DNA from: Dendrobium chrysotoxum
Lineage: Eukaryota; Streptophyta; Magnoliopsida; Asparagales; Orchidaceae
Direction of reading: 5' to 3'
Length of the DNA: 64,000 nt
Assembly: GCA_019925795.1 (NCBI GenBank)
Contig: CM034311.1
Location: 39,659,472-39,723,471, forward strand
Shown: positions 9,372-24,300 of the stretch, in pieces
How the letters are laid out: the number at the start of each line of letters is the position of its first letter
How positions within the stretch are numbered: the stretch's first letter is position 1
Made by a program: the position numbers and the translations under genes
The notes under the pieces: model-generated
Told to the model about the DNA's origin: nothing
The model's database searches: none
What the model saw: only the letters and a program-made list of their open reading frames with translations

Positions 9372-12300
9372 GTAAGGGTTTCGAAGGAATCTGGTCGGGG
9401 ATTCTTTCTTTATTTCATTGTTTTGAAGTTGATTTCTATTGAAATTAATGAGATCATGATAAGCCCTCTCTTTTCGTCGTGCTATGGCAGCATAATTTCG
9501 GTTATTCCCAGTTTCGTCCATCTCAGAAGGAGATCATACAGAAAGTTCTAGAGGGAACAGATTGCTTGGTGGTTATGGCTACTGGAGGTGGAAAATCGCT
9601 ATGGTATGTGAGATTTTAGCCCGCCCTGGCTCGTATTTGCTGCCCAATTATCGACATACTTCGTCGTACTTTTTTGCCAAAAAAAGTGGACAAAATCTGA
9701 TTTTGCAACTCTGAAGATTTTATTTGACATATTTTGTAAATGATATGACGACCGATTCATTCTTTGATGCATATGCCCTATGAAACCGTTTACTTATTAT
9801 TAGGGCAAATGGATTTTATTTTTGTGGGAAGGGTGAGCGCTCACTTTTCTTTTCTTCAGTTGCTGTTACCCATTTCACATCTCTAGCAATCAATAAGCTG
9901 AAAGGGAAGGGTTTTGTTTCTGTGAATATTTTTTGATTCCTTTTTTGGATGTTTCTATAGAAATTTTTAATTTGAAGCATGTTAATTAGGAAGTTGGGTG
10001 ATGTAGAATGGTGCTTGGGAAGATGGGTTCTTACTCAGGGGAGCATAAGTGGTACTGTTTTAAGCAATATAGATCACGGTGTCGAATCATCTCCTAAATC
10101 TAAAAAAAAATATCTAACTCACATTGCCACTATCCCCTACCATCTGATAGTATGCAACTAACTTAGGGAATAAAAGTACATTGCAAAATTAAAAAAGAAA
10201 AGGTGCAAAACTAGCAAATAGAAAATTAGGTAGAGAAGAAGACTGGTTGAAGAGGCTGTTTTAATCAAGACTTAGCCTGAATAGGTTGTTATGTCAATTC
10301 TCCACTTCAAAAGAACTTGACTCTGAGTTCAAATGTCCAAAAGATGCATAACTTGATCAAAGGGAATTAATAAAGATTGTTCAATAAAGTGTCTTGTCTT
10401 TTGAAATAAATGATGAACATATCAATTCTAAAAATCTAGGGGGGGTTGGATGCAAGCTTGGATAGCTTTATAGCTCATATAGTTTATGAGATTTCATTTG
10501 TCCAGACTTTTTTTTGTCTCTCATGGTTGCCCAACCTTCCCTTCAAATAGGATGAAAATAGCGTCAACCATCTTCTAACACCAAACTAGCTAGGTCAATG
10601 ATCACTATCTTTAATAACCATTGCCAATAAATTTGACAATGCATTCTTTTTAGATATCTTAGTGTCTTGGTGATATTATGATTAAGTGATAATATGTTCA
10701 TCATATTCGTCTCATTAAGATATTTGTTTAGACCATAAGAATATAAAAACTATAGATAATTTGATCCTGCAAATAATCTCGTGAAATTTCTAATTATACA
10801 TGAGAGCTTAGTTTTACAAATATGTATGTGCAATTGATTAGGACTTTTAGACTCTTTTCTTTTTTAAATAATAATTAAATCACTCTTTTTTTAAGGAAAT
10901 TAATATATTGACTTTGGCTCTTTTTGCTTATTTCATAACTTAATAATAAGTGAATAAATTCCTTCTGAGAAATGTAAATTCTTTATTAAAATTATCTATA
11001 ATATACATGATTCTTATTTTATTTAAACTTAGATCTAACTTACAATATAATCATAATCCTTTTTCATTTGAAGGCCATTATAATTATGAAGCTCAATATA
11101 ATTAGTAAAACCTTATTAAATATGTCTGTAATTACCAATGTTGTGAAAATCGGACCGGACAACAAACTAGAAGAATGAGAGGTTCACGGTTCGATGGTTC
11201 AACTGGGTTAAAATCGGGGTTGAACTAGATGATTTAATAAATACTAGTTTTATTTAATCATAACATAATCTACTTATATTAATGCAATCATATAAAAAAT
11301 ATGACTAAAAATTACAAAATAAATGATCTTAAAACATTAAATATTAAAATTCTTGATAAAATCAAAACAACAATAATATCACCAAACGACACACCTTGCA
11401 GTTTTAGGTTCTCGCACGAGGTGGTTGGCCATCCCGCTGCTCCCAGTTCCTGTACAAGATGGCCAAATCAGCTAAATATAATAAAAACATTAATAAAATC
11501 ATAATATGAAGTTTCAGAGATATAGAATAAATAAATGTTGTACTTTTAAAAGTATATACATTCATTTTGTAAGCAACTAACCTCTTTATTTCAAACATTC
11601 ATAATTTTTTTTCAATGCTTCTCTATCCTGAAGATCAACCTGCAGAAAGGAAAAAAAATTATGTGAAATTGATATTGAAGCATGATACAAGAAGCAGTTG
11701 TCCAAATATGTATAAATTGGCACCAAGATGACAGTAGAGCTTATTCACAAAAAATAATAGTATACTCAAAAAATACTCAACACTAAAGCAACACATATGG
11801 ATTATATTAGTTTAATCAAACAAATTCGAAATTGGATGAGGATGTTTGACTTAGAATTTTTATTGCTAATTTTTGCAAGTTTGAAGCACTTGATCTAAAC
11901 ATCTTCCACCATTCATCTATAAAAAATCAATTTAGAGATTTTAATGAATTATCATTTTTATAAAATTAAATATTTGTATATGTTGACATTCAAAGAAATT
12001 TATTTGGTTGCATTTCTTTCATCATTATAAGTGCAATCGGCTTTCCAAAACTTTCCAAGGCATCCTGAAAAAGTCTAACCTCATTCATTGCAAATTTAGG
12101 CTTTGAAGAAATGTTTTTATTCCCAATCAACTCAACAAGACCTTGTATGATTTTGGGCTTATGACAGTAATTCTCTTTATCATACTGAAAATGAAGATTC
12201 AAAAAATATGCAGCAGAGTGGATGCCTTGCCTAAGTTGAGAATCCCATCTTCTCTTAATAATAGTGGTATATGGTTTATACAATCTCTTCACATTTCTAA

Positions 12301-15300
12301 ATATAGCCTTTATTGCCTTTCGTGCCCTATACATACCATCATATAAATACCTTAGTGAGGGCTTCTCATCAGAATCAACTATTCAAAGCAATCTAATCAA
12401 TGGACCATATATTTTTAAGATAACACGATACTCATTCCAAAAGTTCATATCCAAAATAATGGCGACATCCTTTTTTTCCTCTGATTGATTTTGCTAACTT
12501 CGAATATGTGTAGAATTTACTGGTTGCTAATGCTTGCAAGTCATGCTTGTGATCATAAAAACTTAAAGTAATAATGGTAGTAGTGAATCTTGTAGCTTTT
12601 GTAGTACAATCTCCTTCCAATATGCTCTTCTTCTAAGCCATGCAAGTATAAATACATGATTATAAATAAAAATTGTCACAATTGATACTTTTCTAGCAAG
12701 CTCTTTTATGTGAGACGTGCTACCTATATCCTTCAATATCAAATTCAAACAATGTGTTGCACAAGGTGACCAATAAATGTTACCAAGCATTTAACATATC
12801 TCCAGTTTTTTTATAGTTCGTAGCATTATCAGTAATCAGTTGCATAGTATTCTCCGGGCCTACCCATTCAACTATCTCAATGAACAGAGCACACAATGTT
12901 ATATCATCTTTGGTGAGAGCAAATATATTAACTAATTTTTAAAAACATACATCTCGCAGACTGTAAACAAGAAAGGTTATGACTGTTCTGCTTCTAGTAT
13001 CAGTCCAACCATCAACCATGATTGTACAACCTACCTCCTTCCAAGATTGTCTACACGAATCAATAAGTAATCTGCTCTCCTCTTTACAATCTTTAAGTAG
13101 GTTGACTCTCATTCTATAATATGATGGAATTTTATAGCCTGGATTAATTACTGCGACGACATCAATAGCTTTTTGTGCATAGATTGAATTCAAAGCATTG
13201 AATGGTATACAACAATCAAAGAACCTAACTTGCTATAGCCATATCTGCACGATGTATTGCTTCTTTGGATGCTAAGACGCTTTGAAGTGAGGGTTGAGAT
13301 CCATGCTTAGTTTTGGGAGCAAAAAATTCTCTTTCTCATCAAGTTTTTTTTTCCATTTATCAACTCTTGCTCTATATACTTCAGATGTTTGTGATTTGGG
13401 AATAGAAGAAGAATCCCTTCCTTTACCATGCCATCTATATAAATTGATGCACTCTTCAGCTCCTCTTGTTCTTATTTTTTTTGTCCTTTAAATTCTCCTG
13501 CATCTAAAAATGGACATCATGTGGTACCTTCTTGTAGGAAGCTATGTTTCCTTTAACTCCTACTAGATGTTGTTTCATTCTGTTTATCCTGCCTCCTTTA
13601 TATGCAATACCATAATGTAAGTATTTAAATTGCTTCTTTCCATCACCCCCTTTGATTTCAGTGAAATGATTCCAAGCTATATCCGTTTTTTTGCGCACAC
13701 TATGCCTTGATGTTGCGGGCTGACCACTAGGAGCATCCATTCTACTATCAATAGCTAATATAAAATGTTATTAAGACTTTAAACAAATAATGCAAGCATC
13801 AAAGATCCTTATTATAATCCAAAACTACCCAATCATAGTAATTTTATGTATTTGTCATGAAAAATGGACAATCTCATGAAAAGAGGGAAAACTTGCAATC
13901 CTTATTTATTTTTATGTTATTCAGGCAAAATATTTGATGGCATCAAATTTATGCACTTTTGATTTATTGTGATAACTCTCTTTATTTTGATTAATATCTT
14001 TGCCATTTCTAATTCAATGTTTCTATATAAATGATCAATGTCGATCATCATGGTGAGCTCTATAACTTTCTAAAATATCATTTGCTTGATTATGTCATCT
14101 AACCTTCAAAAACATTAAAACTCAACATCAGTCACAAAAAAATATACTTAAAACAAAGTTCAACATTCAATAAAATATAAGCAAAAAGAACAAGCAATTA
14201 AACTTGATGAAAAGAGGGAAAACCAGCATATCAATTCATCCGCACTATAGCAAGGTAGCATAGCCATAATGCATTTCAGAAGCAAATCACACGACAGAAT
14301 CAAAAGGTGAGGCATGGTCGCCTATGCAAAATGTCGCTCTCTCTCAAGCACAGATGAATTCAATAGAAACTTCCACAATACAGATGCCCACAAAAATGAT
14401 CAACAAAAAAAATCACTGTGCCAATAACCCGATATCTTCAGTCCACTCGACATATATTCATCCCAATGGATATTAGGAATTTTAGCTGCAAAATAACTTT
14501 AACATACTCACAAGAAAACTAAAGATTAGGGAATATGGAATTTTTTAGGGTTAAAAAAAAATATACATTCCAATATCAATAGAAGGGAGAAGCCGGAGAA
14601 GAATGCTATGCGTTGGGGAGAGCTCCTTGTCGTCGAGTTCGCAAATCAACAACCATAGACGGGAATGGCAATCGCCTCGCCTTCGAGTTCACGAATCAAC
14701 AACCACGAACGGAATGGCAAGTGGAGACGAACGAAATTGCGCAAGACTCGTGCGAAATGAGGGTGAGATGAGAGAACATTAGGTTATTTTAAGGTGCTGT
14801 TTGGTAGCCAGAAAAGAAAATGCAGTGTAAAGTAAATGCAATGTAAAATAAATGCAGTGTATTTCGAATACTTTGAGATTGTTTGGTTGTCTGTAAAGTA
14901 AACGTAGGAGAATTGTTTCCCTTGTTTGGTTAGGTATATCCAGAGTAAAGTAAAGCGGTATATTTGTAATAATTTTTTTTGGCATTATAACTAGTGTATT
15001 TATAAAAATAGTTTATTTATAATAATTAGTATTATTTGATTTTATAAAATAAAACTAGTGTATTTATTTATTGCACTATCTTATTATAAATTTTTTTGAG
15101 ATTATAAGATATAATATTCTACTGTGTATTAATTTAGCCGACGGTGGTGGCCGGCGGTGGCGGTCAAAGGTGGTGGCCGATAGTGGCGGTCAAAGGTGGT
15201 GGCCAGGAGTGGTTGCCGGCGGTGGCGGAGGTGGTGGCCGGCGGTGACCGGTGGCGGTGGTCAAAGGTGGTGGTCCACGGTGGCCAGAGGTGGTTATCTG

Positions 15301-18300
15301 TGGTGGCCGACGGTGGTGGCCGAAGGTGGTGGTCGATGGTGGCCAGAGGTGATTGCCGGTGGTGGCGGAGGTGGTGGCCGGCGATGGCGGTCAAAGGTGA
15401 TGATCGACGGTGGCCAGAGGTGATTGCCGGTGGTGGCGGAGGTGGTGGCCGGCGGTGGTGGTCAAAGGTGGTGGTCGACGGTGGTCAGAGGTGGTTGCGG
15501 TGGTAGCGAAGGTGGTGGCCGGCAGTCGGAGGTGACCGACAAGGGGTTGCAATGCCCTTGAGTTTGCAATGTATTTAGAAGTTGCCCAAATCGGAGGAAT
15601 TCTAAATGCACCAAAAATGAACTAGAACAGAATACACTGCATTTGTTTTACTTTACGTTGAATTTACTTTTCATCTAATCAAACACCAAAATTCTCAAAA
15701 CCCCTGCATTTGGATTACTTTGCACTCTAAATGCAGCAAACCAAACAGCGCCTAAGTTTTTAGGCCGTTCGATCAGAAATCTACGGCTCAAATCTGCCGT
15801 TTATCTAACCATGGGGTTCCTAAGAACCAGTGCCTGTTCGACCGACCAGGCGCTCGTTTTTGGGCCGGTTTGATGTGAAACCGATTTTTAAAACAAATCG
15901 AACCGGCCGACCGACCGGTTCATGGTTCAACTGGTTGAACCGGAAGGTCCGGTCCTGTTTTAAAAACCTTGGTAATTACTTACAATTTAGTTATGAATTA
16001 TAAAATAAAGCAGTAAATAATTTAAAATATTTTTTAATTATAGACCTCTTGTATAGAATATTTTTACTAAGTTAAGTGTTGCAGAGATGAAAATGCTCTG
16101 GTGGATGAGTGGCTTTACCCGTAGAGATAGGATACGAAATGAGCATATACATGAAAAGGTTGGAGTAGCTCCAGTGGAAGATAAAATTAGAGAGAGTCGC
16201 CTTAGATGGTTTGGTCACATTAAACGGAGGCCTTCCGATGACCTGGTTAGGAAAGTTGAGATATTAGATTTGACTTATGTTAAGAAAGGTAGAGGTAGAC
16301 CTAAAAAGACTTGGATAGAAAATATTAGAAATGATATTTCTTTATTAGATTTAAACGAGAATTTGACTTTTAACAGGACACAATGGAGAAAAAGGATTCA
16401 TGTAACCGACCCCACATAGTGGGACAAAGGCTTGATGTTGTTGTCGTCTATAGAATATTTTTACTAAATAAAATTACATATCCTTTTCTCACTCATACAA
16501 ATAATTCTATCAAATAATACTTTCATAATTTCATTGAAGTTAACAACAATCCTATCCCCACTTAATGAAATCCTTATTCCTTAATAGAATCTTAAAACTA
16601 ACATGTATTAAAGTAAGTAAGGAATAACCTAGAATTGAAACCAACTCAAGCTAATTTCATCTCAATGAGAAATTAGAGAAGTTTAGGTTTAGGGTTTATC
16701 TTAATGTGATCAATGAAGAAGAAATTAGCCTATGTGAAACTTATGTTCTTCTTAAGGAAGCTACTGAACAATTGCCTCATCCTTTCGATTTCAAGCCCTA
16801 GTTGCAAAGACGAAACTCCTTGCTGTTGCTCATGCTCGGCTCTCATGCTTCAGACTGATGTAGAACAAAACATGCAGAGATGATTAGATTAAGGAAATTT
16901 GCACGTTTAATATTTAGAGAACAATATTAAGATAAAACTTATACTGATTTAAACGCAAAGATAAAACAATAAGGTGATAAAACATGCTTAGTCTAAATCA
17001 CATGCATAGGAGTTAAGACTGTAAAACAGTCAATTAATCTAACATGGCATACATGAATGATTTTCAACAATAAATCCCAACGCTAACAATAAGATTAGTC
17101 CTTATGATAAAATCCTTTCACTCAACTCATTAAACTCTAGACTTAAGCGGAGAACAATTAACAAGATTTCTTATGAATCAATTAAACCACAAAAGAGAGT
17201 AACTAAGGAAATATAGGATTAGGGAAAGAGTTCACCAGTTTCATGCAGTAACCAGTGGTTGATGGCCTCAAATCAGCCACCTCTTTAATCTACGAGATCT
17301 GGACAGTAGTCTGGAATAAGTATGGAATTCTGGATAGGGATTGGAGCCTTCCGGGCAAGGATGTAGTGCAAGGAAGCCTGCAGAATTGCTGGACATCAGC
17401 TACAACGTCGTACCAGACAATTATGCTTGCTGATTTGATATTATTGGACAGTGGACAGCAATGGTGATCTCTCCAATCCACTGGAAAGCAAGTTGGGTGA
17501 CTTTAGGTCGCAGAACAGTGAGGAAACTGGGTTGGTTCGTCTAGGCGGCTGCTTGTGGAGAGCAGTTTGGCAACTTCTGAGTGGGGGACAGCCATCAAAC
17601 TTGATCTGGAACCCTTGGACAGCATTCTGAAGGTTCTGGACAGTAACGTTTAGGCTATAAATCTTCAAGGCAGCAGTGAGAACGTATCCAGAATTCTGGA
17701 CAGCACGCTGGCATGGGGAAATTTCAGGGAATCCCACTTTCCAGAGCCACAAGAGCTAAGGAATAACGTGGGGAATTGAGTGGACGGCTGAAGGAAAACC
17801 TGAGGATTGAATTTCTTGCTGAGGTGGCAAATGTAATCAAATCACCAATTCAAATTGTGGAGGGACAGTGAGAGAAAAGTGGGACGGCAGTAGGGAGAAT
17901 AGTGGAGGGATTTAGGGAATTAATTTGAGCTTTAATGGGGAAGTAATTGATAGGGGAGAGAAAGGTGTACAGGTTCAATGTATGGGGGGCCATCGTTTTA
18001 ATTAAGGATTTAAATAAAATCTGAAATTAATTTCAGATTTAATTTGATTTGGGAGCTTTCCTAATCAAAATTTATTAATAGGAAAGTATTTGAAATTCAA
18101 ATGTTTAATTGATTTCAATTGAATTCTTTCCAAATTAATAGCAAGCTAGATTAGGAAAGTAATTAAAGGGGGGATTTGAATTTTGAAATTCAAAATCCAT
18201 GGGGGATTTGGAGGGGATTTATTTAATCAGGAGTGTGGGCCCCAAGCAATTAAATAAATAAAAGAAGAAATCTGAAATTGATTTCAGATTTGTGGGGAAT

Positions 18301-21300
18301 GAAGGGTTACCTAATTAGGATAGAAAATTTAGGGAAGAAATTAATCCAAATCTATTTGAATTTGAATTCAAAATCTCTCCAAATTTATCTACCTAAATTA
18401 GGAAAGCAATCAAGACAATTAATGGAAGGTTAAGGGATGGGTGGGGAATGTGGCCGGCGATATGGTGGTTGGTAGGGAAGTGGTGGCGGAGCTGGGGTGG
18501 TGGGAAAGGGCGGTGGAGGGAGAAGGCCAAGGGAGCAGTGGCGGGTCTTGTGGTGGTGGTCGGGTTGGGAGGGAAATGAAGGGACAGTGGGGAGGGAAGC
18601 ATGTCGACGGTGTGGGGGAGAAAGGGAAGGGGTTCGGAGGAGGGAGGATTTTGAGGTGGTCGGTGGTGGAACAGGGGGAAGAAGGGAAGAAATACTAATA
18701 GAAACTAACCGCGAGTCCCGGAATTCACCGGCGGTTGACGGGCGATGCGTGGCCCTCTCCTAGGGTTTCTCCTCTCAAGAACTCACAAAGAGATCAAGAA
18801 CAAGAAAGCTGAATTTTTATTAATCATCATTCATCATTAAAATCGATACAAAGCCTAAGACCTCTATATATAGGCCTCCACAAATAAGAAAACTCAAAAG
18901 ACTAACATGCCCTCCGGGCTACAACTCACTAAACTCCCCCTATAGGGGTACAATGGGAAAAACAGAAATATAAAATAAACTAGTACATAAAACTCATTAA
19001 AAAAATAAAAATAAAGTCCAGATCGTAGCCGTTGATCTTCGATGTCCTCATCACAGCCACTCTTGCATAAGCCATTCACCCTCTCATACTCTCCCAGTGC
19101 TCAACCATGCTCGCAAGTTCTCCTCTCTATTTGCTTGTGTCCGCCTCTTTCTTTGTCCCACACTTGTCTCTTACTCTCTCCCTTTATCTGACTCTCACTC
19201 TTGTTGTCTCTTCATCTTTTGCTTTTCCACTTATATTTGATCCTCCTTGTATAAATTCTCAAATGGTTCTTACACCAATAGGCACTAAGTAAATGATTTT
19301 ATACATGATTGTATAATATATATAACTGATCTTTTTATTTATAAGCATTTTAAATTTTAAGAAATCTTTTAATAACTACATCATTTATGATTAAGAATTT
19401 ATTTATTTATTTGGGTCTTTATCAAAAAAAAAAAAATCATTTAGTTACTAGCAATGAACAATGTTATACTGCTTCCCCCCATGATCAAAATATGATTGAA
19501 TGATGTTGCCTCTTGGGTTGACCTGATCTATTGGCTATGATTAGGGCTAATTTGAGTGGTCATTGGTAGTTTGATGATTTGCCATCGACAATATTTCTGA
19601 TTATTGAGTTGAATAATATCATCTTATAGTTCTGAATGTCATGAATGAAGGCAACAAATTGAAATTGTGATGTGATACAATGTAAACATGCTTTGAATGA
19701 AAATATAAGAATTTGCACGCTTGTAAATTAGGAGCAATAAGATTCTAAATTTAGGCCCAAATAAAAATAAAAAACGAGAAAGGGGTGCCTTGGTTTATGC
19801 CAAGTTACACCGTAGAATTTAGAACCACTAAAACAATTATAAAGAAATCAACTCAAGCAAATGTAGAAGAGCTCAATAACATTCCTCGATTAACAATGAG
19901 ATACAACATAGATGCCATACTCTCATATCCTAAGCTTACTAAGCTTAGGCAGATAGGATAAACACAATCTCAATGAATCAATGAATTTCACAATTGAAAA
20001 TGACTAGAGAAGTAAAAGATTAAGGGAAGAATTCATCGGAATATGGCTTGGAAATTCAGGACAGCAAGTTGGAGACCTTCCCGGAGTAGATTAGTCATCT
20101 TTATTGATTGAATTCTTTCTGGGCAGCTGACAGGAGAGCTTCAACAGCAGGTATAGCTCTCTAGAATCTCTGGACAATAACCTATAAGGATCATAAAAAG
20201 CTTTGGACAGCTGCCAACAGATGCTGGGAGCTTTTGGACAGCAATTTGGAAAGATTGGAGGGGATTTGATTTGAGGATTCAAGGAAAGAATTTAATTAGA
20301 TGAGAGACGAAGAGGAGGGGCGGGTATGAAGAAAAGGAGGAGGTTAATTTATTTCCAATTGGAGAAGTTCTAATGGAAAACAAGGCCTCGTTTGGTTGAA
20401 TGTTTTTTGTGCTTGTTCCGTTTTAAAATCGTAATTTTATTTCTTCTTCACCGTTTGGTTTCTCAACAAACGTTCTCAATAACACAGTTTTTTTCATATT
20501 TCTGCTGTTCGAAGAAAGCTTTTTATATATGCTTCTCCGTTCCAAAAATTCCTTTCTCTGAAACAAAGTTTCTAAAAATTACCTTTTATAAAAGTACCAA
20601 ATAACCAAACGAAGCCTAAATTAAATAATTGGGTCTAGGGAGGAGTTCGGCCAAAGGGAGGTGGGAAATTTGAATTGCTTCCAAAGAGGGAAGATTGGGA
20701 TTTAGGAGATAATTTCGTAATCTCACCCTATAGGGGCCGGCAGCATTCAAAGCTTGGAGAGGATTGATGGGATAATAGATTTGAAGCTTCTTAATTTGGG
20801 TATTGGGATTAGGAAAGGTTTTAATTAAATCCTATTTGAATTTCAAATTCAAATTGAACTTAATTTTGGAACTTTCCTAAAATAGATCTCTTAAATTAGG
20901 AAAGAATTTTTCAAATTCAAATTGCTTTAAAAATTGAAATTAAATCTTCCAAACTAAGAGAAGATATTTATGGAAAGAATTCAAGAGGCGATTTGAATTT
21001 TGGAGGGAGGAAGAGAGAAGAGGGGGCTGGCGGCTAGATCTAGGCTAGGATTAGGGTTAGGTGGTTGGATCCAAGAATTGAGTACTTTCATTATATAGAT
21101 TATATCGATTTAGGAAATAATTCAAAATCTAAATTTGAGATCAGATTTTGAATTGGATTTCCCTCCTAATCTTCATGCTCTACTTTTGGAAAGAATCAAA
21201 CCATCGATTTTCGATCCATGGGAGGGGAAGGCCGGCGGCTAGCTAGGGTTTGGAGTTTGGATGTGGCGGTTTGAAGGTGGAGAGTAGGAAGGCCGGTGGT

Positions 21301-24300
21301 GGGGTGGGCTTAAGAGGGAGGGTTGGCCGGCGGGTGAGCTGTTGGAGGGGGAGGGTTGGGCCAAAAGGTGGAGGGAGATGAAGGGAAGGGGAAGAAAGAA
21401 CAATAAGAAGATACTATAATACTAACCGCGAGTCCCGGAATCCACTAGCGGCTGACGGGTGATGCATGGCCCTCTCCTAGGGTTTCTCCTCTCAAGAACT
21501 CACAAAGAGATCAAAAACAAGAAAATTGAAATTTTATTAATAATCATTCATCCTCCAAAATACAAGAGAGCTAGCCTATAAATAGGCCTCATGAAAAGAA
21601 AAGAAACAAAGACTAAAATGCCGTTCGAGCTATAACACTGCATGACCACCCCTAGGGGTAAAATGGGAAAAACAGAAAAAAAAAACTAGTACATAAGACA
21701 CAATAAAATAAACGCTAGATCGTAGCTGTTGATCTTCCGATGTCCTCATTATTCTCCCCGGGTGGGAAAAAACTCGACTCCGTCGAGTGGGTGTTTCGAG
21801 AACTCTCGTGCATCTGTGTTGATCTGCTGTAGCTCCTTGCGCTTTGACCACGTATCCTCTGACTCTGATTTACCTCTTCATCTTATCAGATATCATTTTC
21901 GTCCACCCTGATTTGTGGAAATGATATCATCACTCAGAATTGTGTCAATCCTATCTGCCATAGGTACTTTTGGAAGTGGAGGTAGGTTTGGGATCTCACA
22001 AGGTGGGGTCACACAAGGCATCTTTTGAAGAGAATTTGGTGGGTCAAAATCAGGGCCTTCTTATGCTACTAGATATTCTATGTTAAAGGAGGAATTGATA
22101 TTAAAATCTGCAGGCAGATCTACTACATATGTGCTATCATTGATCTTATTAATTATCTTTAATGGTCCCGCACTCTTAGCGTGCAACTTCTTAACCGTTC
22201 CTTGCGGGAACCGTTCCGGATGAATCCGCACCATCACCGAGTTACCATCCTCCAAAGTTTTAAATTTTCGTTTTAGGTTAGCATGGAGTTTATAATCATT
22301 ATTGTTCTTTTCAAACTGGTGTGCAATTCCTTTATGCAGTTCATGTAGATGCTATGTAAATGCGACATGTTTTATTCGAATTCACATGTATAAAATTCAA
22401 AACTCAACAAGATAAATATTATGGGAATGATGTGATGCAAGAGACTTGATATGCAAGATGAATGAAATGAAATGTGGACTCACAAACAAATTTTAAACAG
22501 AGGAATTTTTTTGAAGACAACAGACTACAAAAACACGCACAAACACACTAACTCACAAGCACACACCTAGATAGAACTAAAGACAGATCAGTCACAGAAT
22601 GAGAGGAAAGAAGGTTTTCATGTTTAAGGGAATTGGAGTTGGAGGAGCAATGAAGACATCCTTAGGACATCTCCACAGGGAGTTTCAGCTAGAGTCACAG
22701 ATAGTCTCCTAGGGGCAGTAAGGTAATCTAGTAAGGTCATCCAACTAGGAGAGGGAAGGTCCTTAATAGGGAAGGACAAGGATATATAGGGTAAAATGTA
22801 AGAGTCAGGAGTATGAGAGGACAATAGGCCCTGACTCACAACCATAATAGGATAGCCTAAGGAGTCACCAGCAGGTATGGGACTCAAGAGATGGGGGAGA
22901 GTCTCCAGAGCATAAGTGGGCACAACAGTTAGAGGGGAGACATGAAGGTATGGGCTAATGCTCTCTCTAACATTAAAGTCAATACAAGGAATGGTGAGGT
23001 GAGTCAAATCAAGAAGGAAACAATCTGTCAAATGGAAATCTAAAGGGACAACTCCTAAAATAGACTCCAATAAAACAAGAGGAGACTTATTGTTCAAATT
23101 AGGCTCAGAATCATCCAAATTCAAATTACTGTCTTCCGAATTCATTTTCGTTATGCTCAAGGTCAGATCAGTTTCTTTTGGGATCAAATTAATATCATCA
23201 AGACAGACCTTATCCAAAGGGATATCCTTGATGAGATTAGGATCCGGATGGGCTAAGGTATCACGGTTTAATGGTTCTAGATCTCCTAAATCAGGGTTTA
23301 AGTCAGGCAGAGAGTCTAATTCAATCACTTCAGTTTCATCCCCAAAGAAGTCCTCGTTATCAGTAATATCATTAGCATCCACGAAATAGACGCACTCAGT
23401 TTCAGTTTCAGGAGACTTTTTCTTTGCAATGCCTCTTTTGGTTGAGGTTACACTATCAGGGTCAAAGACTAGGGAGACTAAAGATTGGGTTGACTCAAAG
23501 TTCACATTTAACTGAAAGGTGGTCAAGTCATCCACAAAATAAGGTAAGTCGGGAGTCACCATGCGGAGAGGACGCGTGCCCAGACAAGGTCGATTGGGAT
23601 GGCTAGGAGTCGGCCCCAGTGGGGAGTTATATGGGGCCGATCCAACAGAAGACCAAATAAAGGGTCGGCCATCAAGGCTAGGTGAAGACCTACAGGGTGG
23701 GGCAGCAACCCTGATGTTACCAAGGGATGGGGGGTCTCGACCACAATATTGTCCACGGTTTGTCCCAACAAAAGAGGTAGGGTATGGAGGAACTGCCGTG
23801 TGGTGAGGACTAGGAGTCATGATATTAGATTGGAGTGTAAAAGATGAGTAGGACTGACTTTCACGTGTAGGGTTCTTGAGGCTGCAGTGCCCAAAAGTTT
23901 GATGACTAGAGGGTGACCTAATTTTAAAATCAGATGGTCGGTCACAAGTAGAGGGGAGATATTTTAATGTAAGTTCTCGTCTCATAGCCTCCCAAATAGG
24001 GTATTCACCATGAGACTCTTTATGATCTTCCAACCTCATCCAAAATTGAAAAGCCCGACCTTTAAGGTGAGATTTAGCAATGCTAACCTGGTGGGATTTA
24101 GGAATATCACAAGATTCAAAATAGTCTTCGAATTGCCTAACCCATTTCCTAAAGTAGCAAGGGTCTGAGGTACCATCAAAGGTGGGTAGACGGTAAGGTG
24201 ACTCTAAGTGAGGTTATTGCGGCTTAGACTCAGGTCTAGGTTGATAAACAGAGTGGGTAATCTTCCGACTAACATGACTGACTGAATGGGGCACATACCT

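Larger units (their letters stand above)
11136..15971 (-). mobile_element. Complete hAT transposon (hAT-B), 4836 bp, in RecQ intron 2
   Basis: The ~25-bp terminal inverted repeats read CAATGTTGTGAAAATC then GGACCGGAC on the left and CAAGGTTTTTAAAACA then GGACCGGAC from the right. They are flanked by a perfect 8-bp TSD GTAATTAC (11128-11135 and 15972-15979), itself a palindrome. The subterminal regions are rich in CCGGTT/AACCGG. A minus-strand BED/DUF659 transposase remnant occupies about 11815-13740, and a PIF/Harbinger-like element is nested at 14793-15752. Confidence 0.93.

Noticed and set aside
9979..10161. 60-codon frame considered as an extra RecQ exon
   Set aside because: Exon 2 joins exon 3 exactly (TG|C); inserting this frame would break the helicase motif and it has no homology.
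15144..15506. 120-codon Trp/Gly-rich frame
   Set aside because: Translation of a GGTGGTGGCC minisatellite that is open on both strands; a repeat product, not a gene.
17255..18763. Several 60-100 codon frames in the intron 2 region
   Set aside because: They lie inside the solo LTR 16856-19053 and resemble no protein.
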